A stretch of 64,000 bases of DNA from Pseudomonas sp. (GTDB lineage: Bacteria; Pseudomonadota; Gammaproteobacteria; Pseudomonadales; Pseudomonadaceae): NCBI RefSeq assembly GCF_030150285.1, contig NZ_JASLGE010000097.1, forward strand, positions 25,514 to 89,513. The letters run 5' to 3'. A program made the translations under genes and the position numbers. A model generated the notes under the pieces. That model did not search any database. It was not told where the DNA came from and worked only from the letters and a program-made list of their open reading frames with translations. Of the stretch, positions 54,550-63,033 are shown in pieces. The stretch's first letter is position 1. Every line of letters starts with the position of its first letter.

Positions 54550-54802
54550 GTGATGAGGTCTCGAAATGTGTGTTTGTTGGCACTCACTTTAGGGATAAAA
54601 CGGCGGTCAATAAACGCACCTCACGTTAGGACTTATAAAACGTGAAGTTAGTAATCAAGGCGTCTGATTCAGTGAAAGGCTGGAGTCGGCATTCCTCACA
54701 GACGTCATCGGAGAAAGGCCTTCACTTCAGCAAGGGGCAAAAAATGACGGCGCAAGGGCGGCTCTGTTCAGCCGTCTATCAGTCAGGTCAGAAGGCGTAT
54801 TT

Positions 54803-55714
54803 ATGAGCAAACTCAGGCAAATGGAAGTCTTTGTAGCGGTAGTGGAGGCCGGCAGTTTTGCCGAGGCGGCCGAGCAGGTCGGCATGTCTGCGGTCATGGT
54901 GGGGCGCTACATTCAGGGGTTGGAAAGCGCCTTGAAGACCCCACTGATCCACAGGACGACGCGCCGACAATCCGTGACAGGCGAAGGGCGTGTTTTTTAC
55001 GAAGCGTCCAAAGCCGCACTCGAACACGTGAATTCGGCGTTCAGCAGCGTCGAAGCCGCTACGGGCAAACCCGGTGGCTTGCTGCGTGTTACCGCACCGA
55101 TGACGCTGGGGGTTTCTCTGGTGGGGCCATTAGTCACCGAGTTCATGCAGCGTTACCCGGATGTTCAGGTTGAATTGATTCTGAGCAATGAGGTGGTGGA
55201 CCTGTACGAGAGTACGTTTGATCTGGGGTTCAGGATATCGGAGCTGATTGAAGTCAATCTGGCGTCTGAACCGTTGCCGTCGTATCAGATGGTGATCTGC
55301 GCGGCCCCGGCCTACCTGGAAAAATGGCCCGCCCCGCAAACCCCGCAAGACCTCTACACGCACCGGATTCTGACTCACACCGCCTGGAACAATCGGTTTG
55401 CCTGGCCATTGATGCAGGGTACAGAAGAAGTGCCCTGGCCTGAGCGTGCGGTACTGAAAAGCAATGACGGGCAGGTGCTGCTCCAGGCTGCGATTGCGGG
55501 TAACGGGATCCTGATGCAACCCGATTTCCTGGTAGCGGCGGCCCTGGCCAACGGCTCACTGGTCTCGATCATGGGCGATTATCTGCCGGCGTCCAAACCC
55601 GTTCAGATGGTCTTTGCGCGCTCAAAGAAGTCACTGCCCAAACTGAGTGCGTTTGTGTCGTTTATCAAAGAACGGCTAGCGATCGATAAACCGGTCCCGA
55701 GGCACCCCACTTGA
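54803..55714 (+). CDS. LysR-family transcriptional regulator
   Basis: 303-aa LysR regulator of the AraC-like CrgA/DsdC-type subgroup. The winged helix is MEVFVAVVEAGSFAEAAEQVG then MSAVMVGRYIQGLES (about 7-45), and an effector domain follows from about 92 (GGLLRVTAPMTLGVSLVGP). It may control the divergent desulfhydrase-like gene. It converges on the amidohydrolase gene with 1 bp between the stops. Confidence 0.85.
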   Translation: MSKLRQMEVFVAVVEAGSFAEAAEQVGMSAVMVGRYIQGLESALKTPLIHRTTRRQSVTGEGRVFYEASKAALEHVNSAFSSVEAATGKPGGLLRVTAPMTLGVSLVGPLVTEFMQRYPDVQVELILSNEVVDLYESTFDLGFRISELIEVNLASEPLPSYQMVICAAPAYLEKWPAPQTPQDLYTHRILTHTAWNNRFAWPLMQGTEEVPWPERAVLKSNDGQVLLQAAIAGNGILMQPDFLVAAALANGSLVSIMGDYLPASKPVQMVFARSKKSLPKLSAFVSFIKERLAIDKPVPRHPT

Positions 55715-55715
55715 G

Positions 55716-56480
55716 TCAATGGCCCATCGCTGACCGTATGCACGTCGCCAGCACGTTAGCCCAATGCTGGGCGTTGTGTTTATTGGCGATGAGGTCTTGG
55801 CGGATTTCGATGGCCAATGCCGGGATGTCATACGCTTCGGCATGGCGCTCCAGTGTGTAGCCACAAAAGTCGGTGCCGTCATAAGGCAAGTTGTCGCCGA
55901 CGCGTAGATTACCCTGCGCTTGCAGCGCTTTGAGCAGAGGAATAGCCAGTGTTTTATCCCGCCAGATAATCCCGACATCCCAAGGGCGAGGCTGGCCTGC
56001 CAGTACGGGGGTAAATGAATGAATGGCGATCAAATTAACCGGCACTTTCTTAAGCCGCGAGGCATCCAGCAACGTTTCAACTTCCCGATGGAAAGGGTTG
56101 AACACCAGGGCGGCCCGGCGGCCCTTTTCGTATGCGTCAAGCTGTTGATTACCCGCAATGATGACCCCGTCTGACTCTTCACACATCCAGGTCGGATCTG
56201 AAGGCGATCGGTTGCAGTCCACAAACAGTCTGGAGTGTTTGCACACAACCGCAGGGGCATCCAATAAACGTGCGAGTTCGTAAACGACGTCCAAGGTGCC
56301 AATGTCGTGGCCGATATGGCGGTCAAGTTCTGATTGTGGAAGTCCCAGCGATGCATACTCGGGCATGACATGGTTGCAAGCATGCTCGCAGACCAGGACG
56401 AGTGGAAAGGCACCTTCGCGATTAATGACGTCATAGGCGGGGTGAGAATCATTAATTTCAGCCGGTTTGGAGGTGTTCAT
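55716..56480 (-). CDS. N-formylglutamate amidohydrolase-family protein
   Basis: 254-aa member of the N-formylglutamate amidohydrolase family (HutG-like, zinc-dependent). Blocks: FPLVLVCEHACNHVMPEYASLG (residues split here at about 26-36 and 37-47), DIGTLDVVYELARLLDAP, FNPFHREVETLL, IAIHSFTPVL and LAIEIRQDLI. No hut genes are near, so a role in histidine degradation is unlikely from context. It lies 128 bp behind the FCD regulator on the same strand as the amine operon, and could be the hydrolase that releases glutamate from gamma-glutamyl intermediates; that is inference. Confidence 0.82.
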   Translation of the reverse strand: MNTSKPAEINDSHPAYDVINREGAFPLVLVCEHACNHVMPEYASLGLPQSELDRHIGHDIGTLDVVYELARLLDAPAVVCKHSRLFVDCNRSPSDPTWMCEESDGVIIAGNQQLDAYEKGRRAALVFNPFHREVETLLDASRLKKVPVNLIAIHSFTPVLAGQPRPWDVGIIWRDKTLAIPLLKALQAQGNLRVGDNLPYDGTDFCGYTLERHAEAYDIPALAIEIRQDLIANKHNAQHWANVLATCIRSAMGH

Positions 56481-56607
56481 GGATGACCTGTCGACCTGTT
56501 TTTATTATTGAAAAGAGTGTTTGATCCGTTAAAAAATTACAGTTCGCGGGCGAATTGATGCCTGAGCGCAACCCCCCGTTCTTATGCAACAGCGTGTGTT
56601 TATTGGC

Positions 56608-57348
56608 TTATTGGGTGGAGGCGCACAGCGCTTCAAACTCGGTTTTTGTGGTTGAAAGGTGCTCTTTCATTGATTGGCTGGCCGCGTCCGCGTCCCCTCG
56701 TTCAATGGCTTCCAGAATCTTTTGATGGGCGTTGTAACTGACCTCCCGCTCAAAGTGAAACGCCATGACGTCCAGCGGGCTGAACATCTGCACGCGCGCA
56801 TCTTCAATCGACGCGAGTAAGGCCGGGTTACCTGAAGCTTTGGCCACGGCCAAGTGAAAGGCGGTATCGGCCATTCGGGCTTCATACGTGGACGTCGAGT
56901 TCAAAAGAGCCTGTTGAGCCAGCGCCATAAGCTCCAGTTCAGCGTTGCCTCTGCGAAGCGCGGCAAGGCCTGCCGCGCCACTTTCGATGACAGAGCGAAA
57001 CTCAATCAGTTGGAGGATATATTCCTTGCGGATCTCCAGGTCTTCACGCACCAGCACTGGGTCGATGATCGATTCCTGCACCGTTGCGCCGCCCCGCGCC
57101 CCCCGCGACACCAGAATTTGCCCGCTACCTTCAAGCACTCTCAAGCCCTGGCGAAGCGTCTCTCGCGCTACACCCAGATGTTCGGCAAGCTTTCTCTCTG
57201 GCGGCAGGCGATCACCGGGACGGATCCGCCCCAGTATGATTTCGCGGCGCAAATGGTCAACCACGGCCTGATAACCCGAAACAGCGCCACGAGCCAGTCG
57301 GTCTAGCTCAACCGGGTCTCGCGAGTCTGTCGCTGCACTCTTTCTCAC
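56608..57348 (-). CDS. GntR/FadR-family regulator with FCD domain
   Basis: 246-aa regulator. The N-terminal winged helix is VVDHLRREIILGRIRPGDRLPPERKLAEHLGVARETLRQGL (read in two parts at about 29-69), followed by an all-helical FCD ligand domain (about 110-240) with a FHLAVAKASGNP metal/ligand block. The start is GTG 57348, with AAGGCG at the end of the aldehyde dehydrogenase gene as ribosome-binding site. It is the last gene of the amine operon and probably its repressor; a palindrome TACC-N6-GGTA at the operon promoter (62577-62590) is a candidate site. Confidence 0.88.
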   Translation of the reverse strand: MRKSAATDSRDPVELDRLARGAVSGYQAVVDHLRREIILGRIRPGDRLPPERKLAEHLGVARETLRQGLRVLEGSGQILVSRGARGGATVQESIIDPVLVREDLEIRKEYILQLIEFRSVIESGAAGLAALRRGNAELELMALAQQALLNSTSTYEARMADTAFHLAVAKASGNPALLASIEDARVQMFSPLDVMAFHFEREVSYNAHQKILEAIERGDADAASQSMKEHLSTTKTEFEALCASTQ

Positions 57349-57360
57349 GTTCGCTACGCC

Positions 57361-58812
57361 TTATATCGGAAGTCCCAGCTTATCCACACCGACAACCCTT
57401 TTTCCAGTAAAGAAGTCGAGGACGTCAGCATCGCCATGCCCCCCTATTCCCGACGCGCCAAAGAAGCTTTGAACCGAGAGAGGTGACATGTCCAGCACAC
57501 TGGTGCCATTGAGTTTAACTTCGCCTGCCAGCAGTTTTTTGCCGATCTCATGGCCCCGCGTTTGATCGCGGCTGAACACATAAGCTGCCAGGCCAACATG
57601 GCCGGCGTTGGCGAGTGAAATGGCATGCGCGTCTGAGGTCGATGGCTGAACAGTGATCATGGGCCCGAAAATTTCCAGTTCCAGGTCGATCTCATCCGCG
57701 ACCGCAAGGGTTGGCGGCATGAACCACCCGTCGCGCCGGGGTGTGCCCACTTCAATGATGCGCGCCCCGGCGGCCTTGAGCGCTTCGCGCTGGCTGACCA
57801 GCTCAATCTTGCGGGCTTCGAAGGCGACCGGGCCCACGTCCGTGGCTTCATCAAGGCTTGATCCCACCTGCAACTTTTCCATCTCGTGTTGCAGGGCCGT
57901 GACCAGTTCGTCCAGTAACCCGGACGCGACAATCACGCGGCGGGGTGCCTCACACCATTGCCCGGACAGTTTCATGGCCCCCGACACAATCAAAGCGGCC
58001 GCTTCTGCGACATCGGCATCGGCGCGCACGATGGCGGCGTTATTAGAGCCCAGTTCAAGGCGCAGACGGGTGAAGTTTCGCCCGCCGGCCACGGCAATGG
58101 CACGGCCCGTTGGCGTCGATCCGGTCATTGATATAGCCCGGATACGCGGGTCTGACACCAGTTGCTCACCGACCTGCGCCCCGCCCAACACGAGGCTGAT
58201 CACACCGTGTGGGATACCGGCTTTACAGGCCGCTTGAACGACGAGTTCAGTGCTGAAGGGGGACGCGGGGGACGGCTTCATGACCACGGTCGCGCCAGCC
58301 ACGAGTGCGTAAGCCATCTTTTTGACCGCCATCGCCGAAGGTGCATTCCACGGCATAATCAGAGCGGTTGGCCCCCACGCCACGCGGTGCACACAGACCT
58401 TGCGCCCCTCGGCCGGCAACCACTCGATATCGCCCAGAGCCCGTGCCCGGCTCACCGCCGAACGCACCGTTGCGCCGTTGCTGGCGGCAAACATTCGGGT
58501 CACCCGAATGGGCACGCCGGAGTTCAGTGCATCCAGTTGCGCAATCGACTCGGCCTGTTCATCCAGTAACTCTGCGAAGGCGAGCAAGAAGGGGGCCCGG
58601 CCTTCAACGCCCAAGTCTTCCCAGGTGCCTGCCTGATGAGTTTCATGCGCCAGGGTAATGGCCCGGTCGACCTGCTCGGCTGACGATGAGCGGGATTCGA
58701 CCAATGCAGCGCCGGTATTGGGGTTGTGCAGCGCGTGGGTGTCACGCACAGCACTGGGTTCGCAAGCCGAGCCGATCCATGTATTTAAAGCAGGAAGTTC
58801 ACTGATGTTCAT
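57361..58812 (-). CDS. NAD(P)-dependent aldehyde dehydrogenase
   Basis: 483-aa aldehyde dehydrogenase. The general base Glu253 lies in LRLELGSNN and the nucleophile Cys287 in SGQWCEAP, with the usual spacing of 34. LIMPWNAPSAMAVKK and the SMTGSTPTGR coenzyme loop also fit. Replacement of the usual LELGGK by LELGSN is unusual. Three bases separate its ATG from the stop of the glutamine-synthetase-like gene. In the operon it should oxidise the aldehyde formed by the short-chain dehydrogenase (SDR). Confidence 0.92.
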   Translation of the reverse strand: MNISELPALNTWIGSACEPSAVRDTHALHNPNTGAALVESRSSSAEQVDRAITLAHETHQAGTWEDLGVEGRAPFLLAFAELLDEQAESIAQLDALNSGVPIRVTRMFAASNGATVRSAVSRARALGDIEWLPAEGRKVCVHRVAWGPTALIMPWNAPSAMAVKKMAYALVAGATVVMKPSPASPFSTELVVQAACKAGIPHGVISLVLGGAQVGEQLVSDPRIRAISMTGSTPTGRAIAVAGGRNFTRLRLELGSNNAAIVRADADVAEAAALIVSGAMKLSGQWCEAPRRVIVASGLLDELVTALQHEMEKLQVGSSLDEATDVGPVAFEARKIELVSQREALKAAGARIIEVGTPRRDGWFMPPTLAVADEIDLELEIFGPMITVQPSTSDAHAISLANAGHVGLAAYVFSRDQTRGHEIGKKLLAGEVKLNGTSVLDMSPLSVQSFFGASGIGGHGDADVLDFFTGKRVVGVDKLGLPI

Positions 58813-58815
58813 TCG

Positions 58816-60186
58816 TTATACCCGGTCGAAATAGCGTTCAAGGTCCCAGTCCGTCACCGCGGATTGGTACTTGCGCCATTCATGCAGTGCGAGGACTTGA
58901 AAGTGGTGGGCATTGCGCTCGCCAATCAGCTTGAGCACCAATGTACCTGCTTTAAACAGATGCGCGGCCTCACCCAAATGCGTCGGCATGGCGTCGTCGG
59001 CCGGCAAGTCGTAAGCATTGCCCTTGACTGGTGCGGGGGGTGTTTGCTGTTGATCCAGGCCCTCTTTGACGGACGCCAGAATGCCGGCCAGTGTCAGGTA
59101 AGGGTTGGTATCGGCGCCGGGCAATCTGAATTCGAACCGAAGGGTTGAGGGTGAGAAACCTACGCGGCGAACCGACACCGTACGGTTTTCGTGCCCCCAG
59201 GTGCGTCCGGACCCGGCCACCAGGCCAGAATTGATTCGCCGGTACGAATTGACGGTGGGGGCATACCAGGCCATGAATTGCGGGATATGACTCAAGGCCC
59301 CGGCAATCGCGTGGTGCATGCTTGGGCTCATGTTGTGCTCGGCCGACTCGTCCCAGAACACGGGTGTGCCCGCGTTGTCGAGCAGCGAAAAGTGCACATG
59401 GCACGATGAGCCAGGCTGCCCGTTGACAGGCATTGCCATAAAGGTCACCGACAGCCCGGCGGCAACGGCGGAGTCTCTGACGGCCAGTTTATACAGCAGG
59501 TGGCGGTCCGCCATTTCCAACGGGTCGCCATATACGAACGTCATTTCCCATTGGCCCAGACCATATTCGGACTGGGCCGCTTCCATCTCGATGCCACTGT
59601 TTTTCAAGTCATCGCGCAACTTGCGAAAGAACCATTCGAAGGTGTTGCCTTCATGAATCATGAAGTCGCTGGGTGTCAGCGTGGTGGGCTTAAGGTCACG
59701 GAACCCTTGCTGACGCAATTCAATGGGGTTGTTGCGAAACAGGTAAAACTCCAGCTCGGTTCCGGCTTTGGGCACTAACCCGCGTTGGCGGTACTCGGCG
59801 ATTTGATGCTTGAGGATGACCCTAGGCGAGATCAGCATGGGCGCGTCAGTCTTGATATCGACCGGGTCGGCCAGGCAAATCGCGATGCCGTCCAGCCAAG
59901 CCGCACGGCGTAGCGTGTTCAGGTCGGGCATCAGCTTCACATCCGGGATGCCATTATCGTAGTTGCATAAATCCAGGGCCCCGGTTTCGACCATTTCCAG
60001 CGATTCGGCAGGGTCCCAGGCCCATGCGCAGGTGCACACTTCAACACCGTTTTCGACCACCCGTTCAAAACCCTCGACAGGAATGCGCCGGCCCACCAGG
60101 CGCCCCTGCAAGTCGGGCGATGCAACGATAACGGTATGAATACCGAGTTCGACCAAGTGCTCTTTCTTTAAAATATACGTATTCAT
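58816..60186 (-). CDS. Glutamine-synthetase-like gamma-glutamyl-amine ligase
   Basis: 456-aa type I glutamine-synthetase fold protein of the PuuA/IpuC group, which joins glutamate to an amine with ATP. The metal Glu pair is in AGTELEFYLF (E144, E146), QSEYGLGQWEMTF and GSSCHVHFSL follow, then the ATP/phosphate Arg blocks WGHENRTVSVRR and RFEFRLPGADTNPYL. I take ATG 60186, which overlaps the SDR stop as ATGA; ATG 60198 is also in frame. It has 456 aa, as usual for gamma-glutamylpolyamine synthetases. The substrate is not visible from the sequence. Confidence 0.92.
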   Translation of the reverse strand: MNTYILKKEHLVELGIHTVIVASPDLQGRLVGRRIPVEGFERVVENGVEVCTCAWAWDPAESLEMVETGALDLCNYDNGIPDVKLMPDLNTLRRAAWLDGIAICLADPVDIKTDAPMLISPRVILKHQIAEYRQRGLVPKAGTELEFYLFRNNPIELRQQGFRDLKPTTLTPSDFMIHEGNTFEWFFRKLRDDLKNSGIEMEAAQSEYGLGQWEMTFVYGDPLEMADRHLLYKLAVRDSAVAAGLSVTFMAMPVNGQPGSSCHVHFSLLDNAGTPVFWDESAEHNMSPSMHHAIAGALSHIPQFMAWYAPTVNSYRRINSGLVAGSGRTWGHENRTVSVRRVGFSPSTLRFEFRLPGADTNPYLTLAGILASVKEGLDQQQTPPAPVKGNAYDLPADDAMPTHLGEAAHLFKAGTLVLKLIGERNAHHFQVLALHEWRKYQSAVTDWDLERYFDRV

Positions 60187-60953
60187 CGTGTCAGCCATCC
60201 GCCATCGACGGGCAATTGAATGCCGTCAATCCAGCTCGCTTCATCCGAGAGCAACCAGGACACCGCCGAGGCAATATCCGAAGGCTGGCCCACCCGTGGG
60301 ATTAACAGGCGCTGACGCATAAACTCAAAACCGGCGTCGCTGGTGACCATCTCGTAGTTGAAGAAGTCAGTTGCAATCGGCCCTGGCGCAACACAGTTGA
60401 CGCGAATGTTCTTGGGGGCCAGTTCAATGGCAAGTGCCTTGGTAAAGATGGGCACGGCTCCCTTGCTTGCATTGTAGTGGGGCTGTGCGGTTGAACCGCT
60501 GGTGACGACGACAACAGCCTCTACGGACGAAAGATTAACAATGGCTCCGCCGCCAGAGCGTTCAATCAACGGTGCCAGCTCTTGCGCGACCAGAAACTGG
60601 CCTTTGAGATTGACGTCCATGACCAGGTTCCAAGCCTCTTCGGTCAGATCACTGAAAGAGTGTTTAGTGACCAGCCCGGCATTGTTAACCAGTAAGTGAA
60701 GAGCGCCCCATGCCTGCATCGCTTTATGGGCGGCCGCTTTAATGTCATCGCGCACACGCACGTCCACTTTGGCAGCCAGCGCTACACCGCCGGCTTCTTC
60801 AATTAACGTCACGGTCTTCGCTGCGGCCTCAAGATCAACATCCGTGACCAATACATAAGCGCCCTCACGAGCCAATGTGATTGCCGTTTCGCGGCCAATG
60901 CCTGAACCCGCGCCGGTAATGAAAGCCTTTTTATTATTATGTCGAAGCGTCAT
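60183..60953 (-). CDS. Short-chain dehydrogenase/reductase
   Basis: 256-aa classical SDR. The coenzyme loop is TGAGSGIG (13-20), Asp38 in VTDVD suggests NAD rather than NADP, NNAG is at 90-93, and the catalytic Ser (142/143), Tyr160 and Lys164 are in place (YNASK). It overlaps the ligase gene by 4 bp and is second in the operon, after the permease. It should oxidise an alcohol group, most simply on a gamma-glutamylated amino alcohol. Confidence 0.93.
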   Translation of the reverse strand: MTLRHNNKKAFITGAGSGIGRETAITLAREGAYVLVTDVDLEAAAKTVTLIEEAGGVALAAKVDVRVRDDIKAAAHKAMQAWGALHLLVNNAGLVTKHSFSDLTEEAWNLVMDVNLKGQFLVAQELAPLIERSGGGAIVNLSSVEAVVVVTSGSTAQPHYNASKGAVPIFTKALAIELAPKNIRVNCVAPGPIATDFFNYEMVTSDAGFEFMRQRLLIPRVGQPSDIASAVSWLLSDEASWIDGIQLPVDGGWLTR

Positions 60954-61057
60954 GGTAGTTATTCCATTCCTGTTAATAGGTCGAACTCATGGATAAGCAA
61001 CACAGCGTAATGCCGACCGTTAGCACAGTCGTTGTTTGCCACTCACGTGAGGGGGCT

Positions 61058-62542
61058 TCAGTGGTTCAGTTGTTGCGTTATCTGGCGATACACCTGACGG
61101 TTTTTAAAGCGCAGGGTCATGGCTTGAGCGGCACCCGCTATGGCGGTCACCACCACCAACAGGATCAGCACAATACTCACGGTTCCCCAGGCCGGCTCAC
61201 CGAGGCTATCCACATCCCCGACCAACAGCGGGAAGTTGACTGCGATCAGCACGGCCGAGACGGCCAGCCCGATAAAGCCGAGTAACGGTGCCACACAGGT
61301 GCGCAGTACATGGGTTTGCAGCTTGTTGCGCGCGAAGAACACAATGACCGCCAGGCATGTGACCGCCATCAGAATCGAAATGGTCAGCGTGCCGACGCCG
61401 ACAAACCAGGCAAAGGCTGAGGCCGCCGGTACTTTCAGTACGACCACAATCACCGTCAGTACCGCTGCCGTGATGACCTGAACCAGCGACGACACATACG
61501 GCGAGTCGTGCTTGGGGTGGGCGAGGGCAAGTTTGGCCGGCAGCAATCTGGCTCGCGCCATTGAATGCAGGTAACGCGCCAGAACGTTGTGCAAGGCCAG
61601 CACAGAAGCAAACATGCTGCCTAGAAATAACAAGCTGACCACGGTCGAACCCACCGCGCCCAAATACTCACCGGTCAGTCTTGGCAGTACGGTGGCCGGG
61701 TCCGATCCCACATACGTCATTAACTTGGATGGGCCGATTCCCCAGACCACGGCAACACCCGTCAAGGTATAAAACAGGCCGATCAACAAGGCTGATCCGT
61801 AAGTAGCGAGCGGAATGGTTCTGTTGGGCTCTCGAACTTCGCTTCTATAAACAACGGTCGATTCAAAGCCGATAAAACTGGCAATGGCGAACATCAGACC
61901 CAACGCCGGAGAGCCGGACATAAAACTATGGGAAGTGAAACCGGCCAGGTCGATGCTTTCTGTTCCACCTTTTAGCCAGATGGCAGCGGACAGAATCAGC
62001 ACAATGCCCACTTCAGCGACCAATACGATAATCAATACTTTAGAACTGAGGCCGATATGGCGATAACCCAGGAAGCCTACGACGCCAATGCCCATCAGGG
62101 TAAATATCCACCAGGGAATACTGGGGGCACCTAACAGCACGAGATCCGCACTGATGGTTTCTCCGAAAAAAGCAAACACACCAAACTGTATGGTGCTGTA
62201 AGTGATAATGGCCAAGTAAGCGGCTGAGACACCTGGAACAGTGCCAAGGCCATGGCTGATATAGGTAAAGAAGGCCCCCGCATCGGGAAAGTGCTTACTC
62301 ATGGCCATGAGGCCGATAGAGAAAAGAAGCAATATCACGGTGGCCACAACAAACATTGCCGGGAACCCTTGGCCGTTACCCATCAATATCCCGACGGGAA
62401 TAACGCTGCCTACAACGGTGAGTGGTGCGGCGGCGGCCAACACCATAAACATGATTGCACCAGGGCCCAGCCTTCCTTTTAAAACAGTGCTTTGTACGGA
62501 CGGGGTGTGAGTGCGCAATGAGTTTTCGTGTGCAGTGCTCAA
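61058..62542 (-). CDS. APC-family amino-acid/amine permease
   Basis: 494-aa inner-membrane transporter of the APC superfamily with about 12 membrane segments. The family start LGPGAIMFMVLAAAAPLTVVG (in two parts at about 26-46) and FASFIGFESTVVYRSEVREPNRTIP-type block (here IASFIGFES, SEVREPNR) are present. The start is TTG 62542, supported by AGGAG 9 nt upstream. First gene of the amine operon, presumably importing the amine that the ligase takes; the spacing to the SDR is 104 bp. Confidence 0.9.
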   Translation of the reverse strand: MSTAHENSLRTHTPSVQSTVLKGRLGPGAIMFMVLAAAAPLTVVGSVIPVGILMGNGQGFPAMFVVATVILLLFSIGLMAMSKHFPDAGAFFTYISHGLGTVPGVSAAYLAIITYSTIQFGVFAFFGETISADLVLLGAPSIPWWIFTLMGIGVVGFLGYRHIGLSSKVLIIVLVAEVGIVLILSAAIWLKGGTESIDLAGFTSHSFMSGSPALGLMFAIASFIGFESTVVYRSEVREPNRTIPLATYGSALLIGLFYTLTGVAVVWGIGPSKLMTYVGSDPATVLPRLTGEYLGAVGSTVVSLLFLGSMFASVLALHNVLARYLHSMARARLLPAKLALAHPKHDSPYVSSLVQVITAAVLTVIVVVLKVPAASAFAWFVGVGTLTISILMAVTCLAVIVFFARNKLQTHVLRTCVAPLLGFIGLAVSAVLIAVNFPLLVGDVDSLGEPAWGTVSIVLILLVVVTAIAGAAQAMTLRFKNRQVYRQITQQLNH

Positions 62543-62576
62543 TTCGAGTGCTCCTCGAGAGGTGTTTTTGTTGTTT

Positions 62577-62623
62577 TACCTCAATTGGTACATGTTATAG
62601 ACCTTTGGCCCAATTCATGTCAA
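62577..62623 (-). promoter_or_regulatory. Sigma-70 promoter and operator of the amine operon
   Basis: On the minus strand a perfect -35 TTGACA (62623-62618), 18 nt, then TATAAC (62599-62594). The next bases hold TACC-AATTGA-GGTA (62590-62577), an inverted repeat covering the expected start of transcription. FCD-type GntR regulators bind palindromes of this kind, so the operon's own regulator is the natural candidate. Confidence 0.65.
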
Positions 62624-62921
62624 CACGACAGAATGTGCCCGTTTTTCGCTAAAAGTCGTGTTGTGTGATCGGCCTTGAAGTGCTGGGATCAGCCTGTTTT
62701 TTTCAATTAAATGAGCGGCTTGCGCAGGGGGGAATGACCAGGAGTTTCAGCGCTGTATCGCGTCAGCATTGCCGTTGAGTGCTTATACTGATTCGAACTA
62801 AATGGGGGTGGAGTAAGACTTGTTTTTAAGTTGCGGTTCACCCGGCACGGCGTCTTCACGTGTAAGTGCCAGCGAGCAGTGTGTTTGTGCGCTGTTGAGA
62901 GGCCCCGCCTCGTTGATGCAA
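62624..62921. other. Gene-free stretch upstream of the amine operon
   Basis: Within the 491-bp gap 62543-63033 I see the operon promoter (62577-62623) and the nrdB terminator (62922-62956). The rest holds only short open frames without ribosome-binding site or family similarity. Confidence 0.5.
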
Positions 62922-62956
62922 AAAAGCCACCGGGATGTTCAGTCCAGGTGGCTTTT
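62922..62956 (-). terminator. Intrinsic terminator of nrdB
   Basis: On the minus strand AAAAGCCACC (62956-62947) pairs perfectly with GGTGGCTTTT (62931-62922) and the T-tract continues, 77 bp after the nrdB stop. Confidence 0.88.
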
Positions 62957-63033
62957 CAAGTCAGTGCACGGGTGTTCAGGCCAGGCGTGTTACGCACACG
63001 CCATGGCAGGTTGAACACCAGGGCTCGCGGGTA

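Noticed and set aside
55716..56480. Naming the amidohydrolase hutG
   Set aside because: No other histidine-utilisation gene is in the window and it adjoins the amine operon, so only the family name is supported.
58816..60186. Assigning the ligase to putrescine degradation (puuA/spuI)
   Set aside because: No amine oxidase, transaminase or gamma-glutamyl-GABA hydrolase gene accompanies it, whereas a short-chain alcohol dehydrogenase does.
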